Source: Rhodobiaceae bacterium
Lineage (GTDB): Bacteria; Pseudomonadota; Alphaproteobacteria; Rhizobiales; Tepidamorphaceae
Reading direction: 5' to 3'
Length of the DNA stretch: 64,000 bases
Assembly (NCBI GenBank): GCA_020637855.1
Contig: JACKJR010000003.1
Coordinates: 186,001 to 250,000, forward strand
A program made the translations under genes and the position numbers. The notes beneath the pieces were generated by a model. That model saw nothing but the letters and a program-made list of their open reading frames with translations. It searched no databases and had not been told where the DNA came from. Below, one piece after another: positions 8,967 to 18,344 of the stretch. Every line of letters starts with the position of its first letter. Position 1 is the first letter of the stretch.

Positions 8967-10291
8967 TCAAGCGGGAGCGTATTCGTAGACGGTGCGTCCG
9001 GCAACAATCGTGCGCAGGATACGCCCCTGCATGCGGGCGTCTTCATAGGGCGTGTTCTTGGATTTTGACGACAGGCTGCCGGCTTCGACAATCCATGGTG
9101 CGTCGGGATCGAACAGTACGAGATCGGCCGGGTTTCCCGTCTCGAGCGTGCCGCCGGGCAGGCCGAGCAGCTTCGCGGGTCGCGAGGACATGGCTGCAAG
9201 CAGGGCGGGCAGGGTGATGTCACCTGAATGATAGAGCCGCAGGGCTGCGGGCAGCAGGGTCTCAAGTCCGATGGCCCCGTCCGAGGCTTCCGCAAACGGC
9301 TGGCGCTTGGTGTCCACGTCCTGTGGGTCATGGTTCGACACGATGACGTCGATGGTGCCATCCGCAAGTGCAGCAACGAGCGCCTGCCGGTCGTCTTCGC
9401 TGCGCAGCGGCGGGTGCATCTTCAGGAATGTACGGTAGGCGCCGATGTCGTATTCGTTTAGCGTCAGATGGGCGATTGCCACACCGCATGTCACCGATAC
9501 GCCGCGTTTCCTTGCCGCACGCACCGCCTCGGCGCTTTCGGCAGCTGAAATCTGGCCGGCGTGGTAGCGCCCGCCGGTCAGCGCGGCAAGCCGGAGATCG
9601 CGGTCGAGCATCACGGTTTCGGCGGCAACCGGAATTCCGGCCAGGCCAAGCCGCGTTGCCGCCTCGCTTTCGTTCATGACGCCGCCGCCGGCAAGTTCCT
9701 TGTCCTCGACGGCATTGATGACCATGACGCCGAAGTCGCGCGCGTATGTCAGCAGCCGGCGCATCAGCCCGGCATTGGAAATCGCTTCCCGGCCGCTGGA
9801 AACGGCGACGGCGCCGGCTTCCTTCAAAAGACCGATTTCGGTCATCTCCGAGCCGGCGAGGCCGCGGGTTGCCGCAGCGATGGGCACGACATTGACGATG
9901 GCCGTATCGCGGGCTCGGCGCAGGAGAAAATCGACGAGGGCCGGATCGTCGATGGGCGGGTTGGTGCAGGGCATGCAGGCGATCGTGGTGACGCCGCCGG
10001 CCGCTGCCGCCATGCTGGCGCTCGCCAGGGTTTCCAGATGCTCAAGCCCCGGCTCGCCGGCATGGGCCTGCATGTCGATCAGGCCCGGTGCAAGCACAGC
10101 ACCATTGCAGTCGATGATTTCGGCATCGGCAGGCGTGGTGACGCTGCTGCCCGAAGCCGCGATTTTCCCGCCACTGACCAAAAGGTCGCCGGGCGTTTCG
10201 GTTCCCGCCGACGGATCGACGAGACGCGCGCCACGAAATAGCAGCGGTTTGGGGTTGGCGCGCTGGCCAAGCAGGGGTTCGGCAAAGTTCT

Positions 10292-10295
<4 letters not shown>
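8967..10295 (-). CDS. Dihydroorotase-like PyrC' (PyrX), probably non-catalytic
   Basis: A 442-residue amidohydrolase-superfamily protein whose ATG overlaps the pyrB stop by 4 bases (ATGA). The fold is that of class I dihydroorotase (APGLIDMQAHAGEPG, MHPPLRSEDDRQAL). The metal and catalytic residues are degraded. The DxHxHxR motif reads D74-M-Q76-A-H78-A-G80, the usual TDHAPH reads S-N321-H-D-P-Q, and the later HxxH ligand pair reads H245-A-G-Q248. This matches the known inactive PyrC' partners that form a dodecamer with PyrB in pseudomonads. I infer a structural role in aspartate transcarbamoylase; a working dihydroorotase should then lie elsewhere in the genome. Automated pipelines would call it pyrC. 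Confidence 0.85.
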
Positions 10296-11281
<986 letters not shown>

Positions 11282-11333
11282 TCGCTTTACGTGGTTGGCG
11301 CATGACCCGCAAGCCCCCAGATCAAGCTAACGG

Positions 11334-12266
11334 TTAACCTGTGGGCAACATGGCGATCACCAGCGGCAGGGTGAGGATCGCGGCGATGGTCTGGATGGTG
11401 ATGATGCGGGCCATCAGGTGCGCATTGCCGCCAAGCTTGCGGGCAAGGATGTAGGAGGCCGAAGCCGTGGGAACTGCGGCGCAAATCACCGCGACCGACA
11501 GGGCCATGCCGCCGACGCCGAACAGCAGGCAGAACAACACCATCAACGCTGGCATTCCTATGAGGCGGGCAGCAGCCGTGAAGCCCGCGCGCGGGCCGAT
11601 GTGTACACCATCTTCGAGCCTGAGCCCGGCGCCAACGCAAAGCAGGCCGAGGCCGAGCGTGGCACGGCCCAGAATGCTGCCCGTTTCCAGGATGGGTGCA
11701 TAGATCGGAAGCCCGGAGGCATTGATGGCGAGACCGATGGTGCAGGCGATGATCAGCGGGTTGGTATAGAGACCGCGCGCGATTGCCTTCGGGTCCGGTG
11801 TCTCGTCGCGCAGATGCATCAGCAGGAACGTGACGCAGAGTACGTTGAGCAGCGGGATCATCACCGCGACGCCGATAGCAGCCAGCGAGATGCCGACCTT
11901 GCCGTAGAGGCTGCCGACGATGGTCAGGGCGACATAGGTGTTCCAGCGCGTCGAGCCCTGGAAGATCGATGTGTAGGCGGGGCGGTCCGCGCCAAGCGCC
12001 CGCGACAGCGGCGCACGGGCGAAGTACAGGATTGCCGCCATCGCCAGAATGGCGCATGCCATGGCAGCTGCGAGCGCAAGGACCGGTACGGATGAGAAGT
12101 CCGTTGTCGCCAGCGTATAGACGATGAGGGCCGGGAAGCAGAGGTAGTACATCAGTTCCTCGATGCCCTGCCATTGTTCATCGGAGAGCATGCCGATGCG
12201 CTTCAGCCCTGCGCCAAGCGCGATGATGGCGAAGACGGGAATCAGCGTTTCGATGGCCGCGATCAT
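11334..12266 (-). CDS. AEC family permease (auxin efflux carrier-like)
   Basis: A 310-residue integral membrane protein with about ten hydrophobic helices in two halves, starting MIAAIETLIPVFAIIALGAGLKR. The first-helix pattern (PVFAIIALGAGLKRIGML) and the central segment with the NPLIIACTIGL sequence are typical of bacterial AEC carriers. Members move organic anions such as malate or malonate; the substrate here cannot be told. It is 3 bases downstream of ruvX on the same strand and upstream of pyrB with a 52-base gap. The gap holds no obvious terminator. Confidence 0.85.
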   Translation of the reverse strand: MIAAIETLIPVFAIIALGAGLKRIGMLSDEQWQGIEELMYYLCFPALIVYTLATTDFSSVPVLALAAAMACAILAMAAILYFARAPLSRALGADRPAYTSIFQGSTRWNTYVALTIVGSLYGKVGISLAAIGVAVMIPLLNVLCVTFLLMHLRDETPDPKAIARGLYTNPLIIACTIGLAINASGLPIYAPILETGSILGRATLGLGLLCVGAGLRLEDGVHIGPRAGFTAAARLIGMPALMVLFCLLFGVGGMALSVAVICAAVPTASASYILARKLGGNAHLMARIITIQTIAAILTLPLVIAMLPTG

Positions 12267-12269
12267 CTC

Positions 12270-12737
12270 TCAAAGATTCCTCAGCCGGTCGAGCGCGCCC
12301 TGGAGGATGAAGACGGCGGCCATCTGGTCGATCACCTGCGCGCGTTTGGCGCGCGAGGCATCGGCTGCGATCAGTTCGCGTTCGGCGGCAACGGTCGACA
12401 GGCGTTCGTCCCAGTAGACGATGGGCAGGTCTGTCTTTTGCGAAAGGTTGCGGGCAAACGCGCGGACGGATTGCGCGCGCGGGCCTTCGCTGCCGTCCAT
12501 GTTGCGCGGCAGGCCAAGCACGATCGCCGCTGCCTTGCGCTCCGCGGTCAGGTCCAGCAGCCGCTCGGCATCGGCGGTGAACTTGGTCTTGCGCACGGTT
12601 TCCACCGGCATGGCCATCAGGCGCGAGGGATCGGACGCGGCGACGCCGATGGTTTTCGTGCCCGGATCGAGGCCGATCAGCGGGCCTGCCGCAATTCCGG
12701 CACCGGCAAGGTCTTCAAGGGTTTCAAAGATCGGCAT
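12270..12737 (-). CDS. ruvX: RuvX/YqgF family pre-16S rRNA nuclease
   Basis: A 155-residue RNase H-fold protein. The first strand LIGLDPGTKTIGVAASD carries the catalytic aspartate, IVLGLPRNMDGSEGPRA is the middle family motif, and YWDERLSTVAAERELI contains the second acidic cluster. The C-terminal segment with DQMAAVFILQGALDR completes the family pattern. The family is implicated in maturing the 5' end of 16S rRNA, and was earlier proposed as a Holliday junction resolvase. It is divergent from the plus-strand metal-dependent hydrolase and gat genes across a 92-base gap. Confidence 0.94.
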   Translation of the reverse strand: MPIFETLEDLAGAGIAAGPLIGLDPGTKTIGVAASDPSRLMAMPVETVRKTKFTADAERLLDLTAERKAAAIVLGLPRNMDGSEGPRAQSVRAFARNLSQKTDLPIVYWDERLSTVAAERELIAADASRAKRAQVIDQMAAVFILQGALDRLRNL

Positions 12738-12829
12738 TGAATCCGTTCGCTGACAGTCAGTCGCTTCATTGAAGCGTACTGCTGCCAGCTATAGTCTGTT
12801 CACCAGCAAATGCCAGCAGGGAGGCGGGA

Positions 12830-13534
12830 ATGAAAGCGACGTGGTTCGGACATTCGGCGGTCAGGCTCGAGACCGGAGGGGCGGTGATCATGATCGACCC
12901 GTTCCTTTCGGGAAATCCGAGCTTCGGGGGTGATGCCATGGAGGCCGCGACCGGGGCGACGCATGTCGTGCTGACCCATGGTCACGACGACCACATCGGC
13001 GACACGGTCGAGATCTGCAAGGCAACGGGCGCGCAACTGATCGCCAATTTCGAGATCTGCATGTATCTGGGCACCAAGGGCGTGAAGAATTTCAGTCCCG
13101 GCAACCATGGCGGGCGGATCGATTGCGGCGCCTTCGATGTCGCCTATGTGCCGGCCTGGCATTCGTCATCCACGATCATCGATGGTGTGCCGCTTTATCT
13201 CGGCAATCCGGCTGGTGCCGTCATCCATCCCAAGACCTCCGGTGATCCCGTCGTGCTGCACATGGGCGACACCGACATCTTCTCCGACATGGGGCTGATC
13301 AACGTGGTGCACAAGCCGAGCGTCGGTTTCGTGCCGATCGGTGACCGCTTCACCATGGGGGGCGAATTGGCGGCGAAGGCCTGCCGCGACTATTTCGGCT
13401 TCAAGACCGCGATTCCCGTCCACTACGGCACGTTTCCGATCATCGATCCGGATGCGTCCAGGTTCGAAAAAGCGATGGAAGGCAGCGGTACGGAGGTTCT
13501 GGTGCCGGAAATCGGCACGCCGTTCCAGCTTTGA
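12830..13534 (+). CDS. UPF0173-type metal-dependent hydrolase (MBL fold)
   Basis: A 234-residue metallo-beta-lactamase-fold protein starting MKATWFGHSAVRLETGG. The zinc-binding HxHxDH motif is intact as LTHGHDDHIGD. Other conserved points are VAYVPAWHSSS, LHMGDTDIFSDM and the C-terminal IPVHYGTFPIID. This is the UPF0173 (YtkL-like) family, whose physiological substrate is unknown. GGGAGGCGGGA directly before the ATG is a strong ribosome binding site. It lies upstream of gatC on the same strand with a 107-base gap. Confidence 0.92.
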   Translation: MKATWFGHSAVRLETGGAVIMIDPFLSGNPSFGGDAMEAATGATHVVLTHGHDDHIGDTVEICKATGAQLIANFEICMYLGTKGVKNFSPGNHGGRIDCGAFDVAYVPAWHSSSTIIDGVPLYLGNPAGAVIHPKTSGDPVVLHMGDTDIFSDMGLINVVHKPSVGFVPIGDRFTMGGELAAKACRDYFGFKTAIPVHYGTFPIIDPDASRFEKAMEGSGTEVLVPEIGTPFQL

Positions 13535-13641
13535 GGCTGAATATCGCAGGATACATTGCGCGTTCGCGTTGCTTGGGTTAGTCACGCGGCATGGCTGGCG
13601 TAATCGTGCCGGCGCAATCCTTTTATGCGTGGAGGCATTCC

Positions 13642-13929
13642 ATGTCCGTCGATGAAGCGACCGTGCGGCGCGTTGCCAAACTTGCGCGCATTGCCGTCAG
13701 CGAAGACCAGTTGCCGGGGCTTGCGGGCGAGATCAACGGCATTCTCGGTTTCGTCGAGCAGTTGGCAGAAGTGAATGTCGATGGCGTCGAGCCGATGACA
13801 TCCGTGACGCCGATGAAGATGAAGATGCGTGACGACGTGGTCACCGACGGCGCCAAGGCCGACGACATTGTCGCCAACGCGCCCGCCACCGAAGACCATT
13901 ATTTCCTTGTTCCCAAGGTCGTCGAATAG
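13642..13929 (+). CDS. gatC: Asp-tRNA(Asn)/Glu-tRNA(Gln) amidotransferase subunit C
   Basis: GatC stabilises GatA and GatB in the amidotransferase that turns Glu-tRNA(Gln) into Gln-tRNA(Gln). The 95-residue product starts MSVDEATVRRVAKLARIAVS, has INGILGFVEQLAEVNVDGVEPM, and ends in PATEDHYFLVPKVVE, the usual GatC C-terminus. The ATG at 13642 is preceded by GGAGG and is chosen over an in-frame ATG at 13591. It is 42 bases ahead of gatA. Confidence 0.95.
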   Translation: MSVDEATVRRVAKLARIAVSEDQLPGLAGEINGILGFVEQLAEVNVDGVEPMTSVTPMKMKMRDDVVTDGAKADDIVANAPATEDHYFLVPKVVE

Positions 13930-13971
13930 GGCTCAGGCCCGGTTTTCAACGAGAGATAAGGCAGCCTGAAG

Positions 13972-15492
13972 TTGAGCGATCTTACGACCCTGACCCTTGC
14001 CGAGTTGCGCGATGCATTGGCGGCGAAGAAAGCCTCCGCACGCGAGGTGACCGAAGCCTATGTGGCGGCGATCGAGGCGGCGCGGGGTCTCAATGCCTTC
14101 GTGCTGGAAACACCCGACAAGGCGCTGGAGATGGCGGATGCTTCCGACCAGCGCATCGCGTCGGCCGAAGCCGGTCCGCTTGAGGGCATTCCGCTTGGCA
14201 TCAAGGACCTCTACTGCACCTACGGCACGCATTCACAGGCATGCAGCCATATCCTCGACGGGTTCCAGCCGCGCTACGAATCGACCGTGACGTCTAACCT
14301 GTGGCGCGACGGCGCGGTGATGCTCGGCAAGCTCAACATGGATGAGTTCGCCATGGGCTCGTCCAACGAGACGAGCTACTACGGCCCTGTGGTCAATCCG
14401 TTCCTGCCGGCCAACTGGACGGCGGAGCAGGGCAAAGCCGCGCTTGCCGGCGACAAGGCCGGCCTGCTGGTGCCCGGCGGTTCGTCGGGCGGGTCTGCGG
14501 CTGCAGTTGCCGGCTTCCTCTGCGCGGGCGCGACCGCGACCGATACGGGCGGGTCGATCCGACAGCCTGCGGCCTTCACCGGTACTGTCGGCATCAAGCC
14601 GACCTACGGGCGCTGCTCGCGCTGGGGCATCGTCGCGTTTGCCTCTTCGCTCGATCAGGCAGGCCCGATCGCGCGCACGGTGCGCGACAACGCGATCCTG
14701 CTGCGCTCGATGGCGGGTCACGACGAGAAGGACACCACCAGCGCCGACATCGCGGTTCCGGACTACGAGAAGGCGGTCGGCGCGTCTGTGAAAGGCCTGA
14801 CCATCGGTATCCCTAAGGAATACCACATGGAGGGCATGCCGGCAGAGATCGAGGCGCTGTGGCACAAGGGCGTCGAGTGGCTGAAGGCCGCGGGCTGCGA
14901 AATCCGCGAAATTTCCCTGCCGCACACGAAATACGCGCTCCCCGCGTACTACATCGTCGCGCCCGCCGAGGCGTCCTCGAACCTCGCGCGCTATGACGGC
15001 GTGCGCTACGGGCTGCGCGTGCCCGGCGACGACATCACGGGGATGTATGAGAACACCCGCGCTAGAGGCTTCGGGGCCGAGGTGCGCCGCCGCATCCTGA
15101 TCGGCACCTATGTGCTGTCTGCGGGCTATTACGACGCCTATTACCTGCGCGCGCAGAAGGTCCGCACGCTGATCAAGCGCGATTTCGAGCAGGCTTACGC
15201 GGACGGGGTCGATGCGATCCTGACGCCGGCGACGCCGTCCGCCGCGTTCCCCATCGGCGATGAGAGCATGAACGCCGACCCGGTGAAGATGTATCTCAAC
15301 GACGTCTTCACGGTGACGGTCAACATGGCCGGTCTGCCGGGTATCTCGGTGCCTGCGGGACGCGAGGAAAGCGGGTTGCCGCTGGGCTTGCAACTCATCG
15401 GCAAGCCGTTCGACGAATCCACGTTGTTCTCGCTGGGCCAGGTGATCGAGGACGCAGCCGGGCGCTTCTCGCCGGAGGTGTGGTGGGCATGA
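13972..15492 (+). CDS. gatA: Glutamyl-tRNA(Gln) amidotransferase subunit A
   Basis: Amidase subunit that releases ammonia from glutamine for GatB. The 506-residue protein carries the amidase-signature Ser-cisSer-Lys triad in GIKDLYCTYG (Lys), VPGGSSGGSAAAVAG (cis-Ser) and ATDTGGSIRQPAAF (nucleophile Ser), plus a typical C-terminal GLPGISVPAG region. It starts with TTG at 13972, with AAGG about 10 bases upstream, and the first residues (SDLTTLTLAELRDAL) match the family N-terminus. Its stop overlaps the next gene's ATG (ATGA), so the next gene is translationally coupled. Confidence 0.96.
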   Translation: MSDLTTLTLAELRDALAAKKASAREVTEAYVAAIEAARGLNAFVLETPDKALEMADASDQRIASAEAGPLEGIPLGIKDLYCTYGTHSQACSHILDGFQPRYESTVTSNLWRDGAVMLGKLNMDEFAMGSSNETSYYGPVVNPFLPANWTAEQGKAALAGDKAGLLVPGGSSGGSAAAVAGFLCAGATATDTGGSIRQPAAFTGTVGIKPTYGRCSRWGIVAFASSLDQAGPIARTVRDNAILLRSMAGHDEKDTTSADIAVPDYEKAVGASVKGLTIGIPKEYHMEGMPAEIEALWHKGVEWLKAAGCEIREISLPHTKYALPAYYIVAPAEASSNLARYDGVRYGLRVPGDDITGMYENTRARGFGAEVRRRILIGTYVLSAGYYDAYYLRAQKVRTLIKRDFEQAYADGVDAILTPATPSAAFPIGDESMNADPVKMYLNDVFTVTVNMAGLPGISVPAGREESGLPLGLQLIGKPFDESTLFSLGQVIEDAAGRFSPEVWWA

Positions 15493-16019
15493 GGGCGGCA
15501 ATTGCCGCACTAATCGTCTGGCTTCTGGCAGCAATACCCGCCCGTGCCGAAACCGACTGGAACCGCCAGCTTGCGGGTCTCGATGGTGTGGCCATTGCCT
15601 GCGTCAGTTCGACGGGTGAAAAATACGCCGAACGCATCTGCGACAAGCTGTCGAAGAATGCGAAGGCTGAACTTGAAAAGGCGGGTGTGCCCGTCGCTGT
15701 TTCCGGCTATTTCCGCGAGGGTGGGCCCGCGCCGGGCAAGCCTGAAGGCATGGCAAAGCCGTTGTCGATTACGATTTTCCTGCGCGGTACGCCGGGCGGC
15801 ACGGCCGCCATCCTCGTGCGCGGCCGCGCGGCCATCGCCTATGACGCGGCTGTGGAAGCGGGTGAGGGCGGCGCCGGACGCGCTGGCGACCTCGTGATCT
15901 GGGAGGAATCCGCCGTTGGTTCCGGCCCCGTCAAACAGCTCGAAGCGGCAATCGCCAACGCCATGAAGGACAAGCTCGCAGGCCTGCTGGCGCATGTCGT
16001 GAAGGGGTGGGGCGGCTAA
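15489..16019 (+). CDS. Predicted secreted protein, unknown function
   Basis: A 176-residue protein with a clear Sec signal peptide (MRAAIAALIVWLLAAIPARA, cut near AET). The mature part has two cysteines, VAIACVSSTGEKYAERICDK, which may form a disulphide. A mixed alpha/beta pattern follows, with SITIFLRGTPGGTAAILVRGRAA and a C-terminal helix. I recognise no family. The ATG overlaps the gatA stop by 4 bases, so it is probably made together with GatA, and it lies upstream of gatB. Its role in or near the envelope is unknown. Confidence 0.7.
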   Translation: MRAAIAALIVWLLAAIPARAETDWNRQLAGLDGVAIACVSSTGEKYAERICDKLSKNAKAELEKAGVPVAVSGYFREGGPAPGKPEGMAKPLSITIFLRGTPGGTAAILVRGRAAIAYDAAVEAGEGGAGRAGDLVIWEESAVGSGPVKQLEAAIANAMKDKLAGLLAHVVKGWGG

Positions 16020-16069
16020 AGGGGCCTGAACCCTTGATCCCACGCCGGTTTCATGGCGTCCTTACACCC

Positions 16070-16309
16070 ATGAACGCGTTGGCCAGACTGATCATGAAAG
16101 TGATGATGTGGGGGGCGTTCCTGATCGGCCTCGTGCTGAGCGGGTTGTGCGCAGCGGTCTATTACGCCATCCAGAACGGCACCGGCGCGGATGGTGGCAT
16201 TTCCGCGGGGAAAAACCCCGAGGTCGGCCTTGCAGTCATGGCCGGGCTTGCGCTGGTCGCCTTCATTCTCGCTTTCGTGGTTCGCCGGGAAATTAAAAGG
16301 TACGCGTGA
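16070..16309 (+). CDS. Small two-helix membrane protein
   Basis: A 79-residue protein with two predicted membrane helices: MWGAFLIGLVLSGLCAAVYYA and VGLAVMAGLALVAFILAFVV. A short polar loop with GTGADGGISAGKNPE lies between them, and the tail is basic (RREIKRYA). The ATG at 16070 is chosen because the residues before it in frame are unlike a membrane anchor. It lies between the secreted-protein gene and gatB on the same strand. No family or function is recognised. Confidence 0.6.
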   Translation: MNALARLIMKVMMWGAFLIGLVLSGLCAAVYYAIQNGTGADGGISAGKNPEVGLAVMAGLALVAFILAFVVRREIKRYA

Positions 16310-16401
16310 CACGTAGACTGATTGCGTTTCAACGATTGCCTTTTCGCCCGGTTTTCGAGAAAACAACGCTGAATATGCCCGCCTTTTGAATCGGACGTCC
16401 C

Positions 16402-17883
16402 ATGACCATTGTCGATACCCGTACGCCCAACCCGAAAAGCTTCGTAACCGGTGCCACCGGCGACTGGGAAATGGTCATCGGCATGGAGGTGCATGCACAG
16501 GTTTCTTCCAAGGCCAAGCTGTTCTCCGGCGCATCAGCCGAGTACGGCGGCGAGCCGAACGACCATGTCAGCCTCGTCGATGCGGCGATGCCGGGCATGC
16601 TTCCCGTCATCAACAAGTTCTGCGTCGAGCAGGCGGTGCGTACAGGGCTGGGCTTGAAGGCGGAGATCAACAATACTTCCGTCTTCGACCGGAAGAACTA
16701 TTTCTATCCCGACCTGCCGCAGGGCTATCAGATTTCCCAGTTCAAGCAACCGGTGGTGGGCGAGGGCACGATCATCATCGAAATAGATGGTGAGGAAATC
16801 GAGGTCGGCGTCGAGCGTATCCATCTGGAGCAGGACGCGGGAAAAAGCCTGCACGACCAGCATCCGAACATGAGCTTCGTGGACTTGAACCGGTCCGGCG
16901 TTGCGCTGATGGAGATCGTCTCCAAGCCCGATATCCGCTCGGCCGACGAGGCCAAGGCCTATATCACCAAGCTGCGCACGATCCTGCGCTACCTCGGCAC
17001 CTGCGACGGCAACATGGACGAGGGCTCGATGCGCGCCGACGTCAACGTGTCCGTGCGCAAGCCCGGCGGCGAATTCGGCACGCGCTGCGAGATCAAGAAC
17101 GTCAATTCGATCCGCTTCATGGGCCAGGCGATCGAGTATGAAGCCCGCCGCCAGGTCGACCTGCTGGAAGATGGCGGAACGGTTGACCAGGAGACGCGAC
17201 TGTTCGACGCCAAGTCCGGCAAGACGCGTTCGATGCGGTCCAAGGAAGAGGCGCACGACTACCGCTATTTCCCCGATCCGGACCTGCTACCGCTGGAGTT
17301 CGACGATGCGTTCGTCGAGAACATTCGCGTGACGCTGCCGGAACTGCCGGACGACAAGCGGCACCGCTTCGTCAACGATTTCGGCCTGACGCCCTATGAC
17401 GCCAGCGTGCTGGTCATGGAGCGCGCGACGTCGGATTTCTTCGAAAAGGTCGCCAAGGGACGCGATGCCAAGCTCGCCGCCAACTGGGTCATTAACGATC
17501 TGCTCGGGCGGCTCAACAAGGACGGGCTGGAGATTGCCTCTTCTCCTGTCTCTGCTGAACAGCTCGGCAAGATCATCGACCTGATCGGGGCCGGTACCAT
17601 CTCCGGCAAGATCGCCAAGGACCTGTTCGAGATTGTCTGGACCGAGGGCGGCGACCCGGACAGCCTCGTCGAAGAGCGCGGCATGAAGCAGGTCACCGAC
17701 ACCGGCGCCATCGAGGCCATCGTCGACGAGATCATCGCCGCCAACCCCGACAAGGTCGAGCAGGCCAAGGCCAAGCCGACGCTTGCCGGATGGTTCGTGG
17801 GTCAAGTGATGAAGGCGAGCCAGGGCAAGGCCAACCCGCAGGCGGTCAACGATCTGGTCAAGTCGAAACTCGGGGTCGAGTGA
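16402..17883 (+). CDS. gatB: Asp/Glu-tRNA amidotransferase subunit B
   Basis: GatB binds the mischarged tRNA and activates its carboxylate. The 493-residue product shows the family start of the catalytic cradle (WEMVIGMEVHAQVSSKAKLF), YFYPDLPQGYQISQ, VERIHLEQDAGKSLH, the signature SMRADVNVSVR and EIKNVNS, and the C-terminal GatB/YqeY helical domain (about residues 345-493). Together with gatC and gatA it makes a full gatCAB set, although two small genes separate gatA from gatB. Its stop overlaps the GTG start of the GNAT gene. Confidence 0.97.
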   Translation: MTIVDTRTPNPKSFVTGATGDWEMVIGMEVHAQVSSKAKLFSGASAEYGGEPNDHVSLVDAAMPGMLPVINKFCVEQAVRTGLGLKAEINNTSVFDRKNYFYPDLPQGYQISQFKQPVVGEGTIIIEIDGEEIEVGVERIHLEQDAGKSLHDQHPNMSFVDLNRSGVALMEIVSKPDIRSADEAKAYITKLRTILRYLGTCDGNMDEGSMRADVNVSVRKPGGEFGTRCEIKNVNSIRFMGQAIEYEARRQVDLLEDGGTVDQETRLFDAKSGKTRSMRSKEEAHDYRYFPDPDLLPLEFDDAFVENIRVTLPELPDDKRHRFVNDFGLTPYDASVLVMERATSDFFEKVAKGRDAKLAANWVINDLLGRLNKDGLEIASSPVSAEQLGKIIDLIGAGTISGKIAKDLFEIVWTEGGDPDSLVEERGMKQVTDTGAIEAIVDEIIAANPDKVEQAKAKPTLAGWFVGQVMKASQGKANPQAVNDLVKSKLGVE

Positions 17884-18341
17884 GCGGTATACTGACAGTC
17901 CGCGAGGCGACGCGGGAAGACATCCCCGCCATTCTGGCGATGCTGGTCGACGACGATCTCGGCAAGACGCGCGAAGACGCAAGCGAAGCCGGGCGCGGCA
18001 CCTATGACGCGGCATTCGACAGGATAGAGAAATCCAGCGACGTGTCGCTGAAGATTGCCGAGCTTGATGGCAGGCCGGTCGGCACTTTCCTGTTCATCGT
18101 CATTCCGGGCTTTGCGTTGAAAGGCATGCTGCGGGTCGAGATCGAGCAGGTGCGCATCGCCTCCAGCCATCGCGGCAAGGGGCTGGGGCGTCAGATGATC
18201 GGCTGGGCGATCGCCGAGGCGCAACGCATAGGCGCCGGCATGGTGCAACTGGCCATGAACAAGAGCCGTACCGACTCCCATCGCTTCTACGAGAGCCTCG
18301 GTTTCACCGCCAGCCACGAAGGCTTCAAGCTGTATCTTTAG
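17880..18341 (+). CDS. GNAT family N-acetyltransferase
   Basis: A 153-residue GCN5-related acetyltransferase. It begins with the usual ILTVREATREDIPAILAM and has the acetyl-CoA loop HRGKGLGRQMIGWAIAEAQ (the RGKGLG core of motif A). The C-terminus is NKSRTDSHRFYESLGFTASH, which often marks members acting on small amines or amino acids. I use the GTG at 17880, which overlaps the gatB stop as GTGA. The substrate is unknown. It converges on the EptA-like gene with only 3 bases between the two stops. Confidence 0.88.
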   Translation: MSGILTVREATREDIPAILAMLVDDDLGKTREDASEAGRGTYDAAFDRIEKSSDVSLKIAELDGRPVGTFLFIVIPGFALKGMLRVEIEQVRIASSHRGKGLGRQMIGWAIAEAQRIGAGMVQLAMNKSRTDSHRFYESLGFTASHEGFKLYL

Positions 18342-18344
18342 AGT

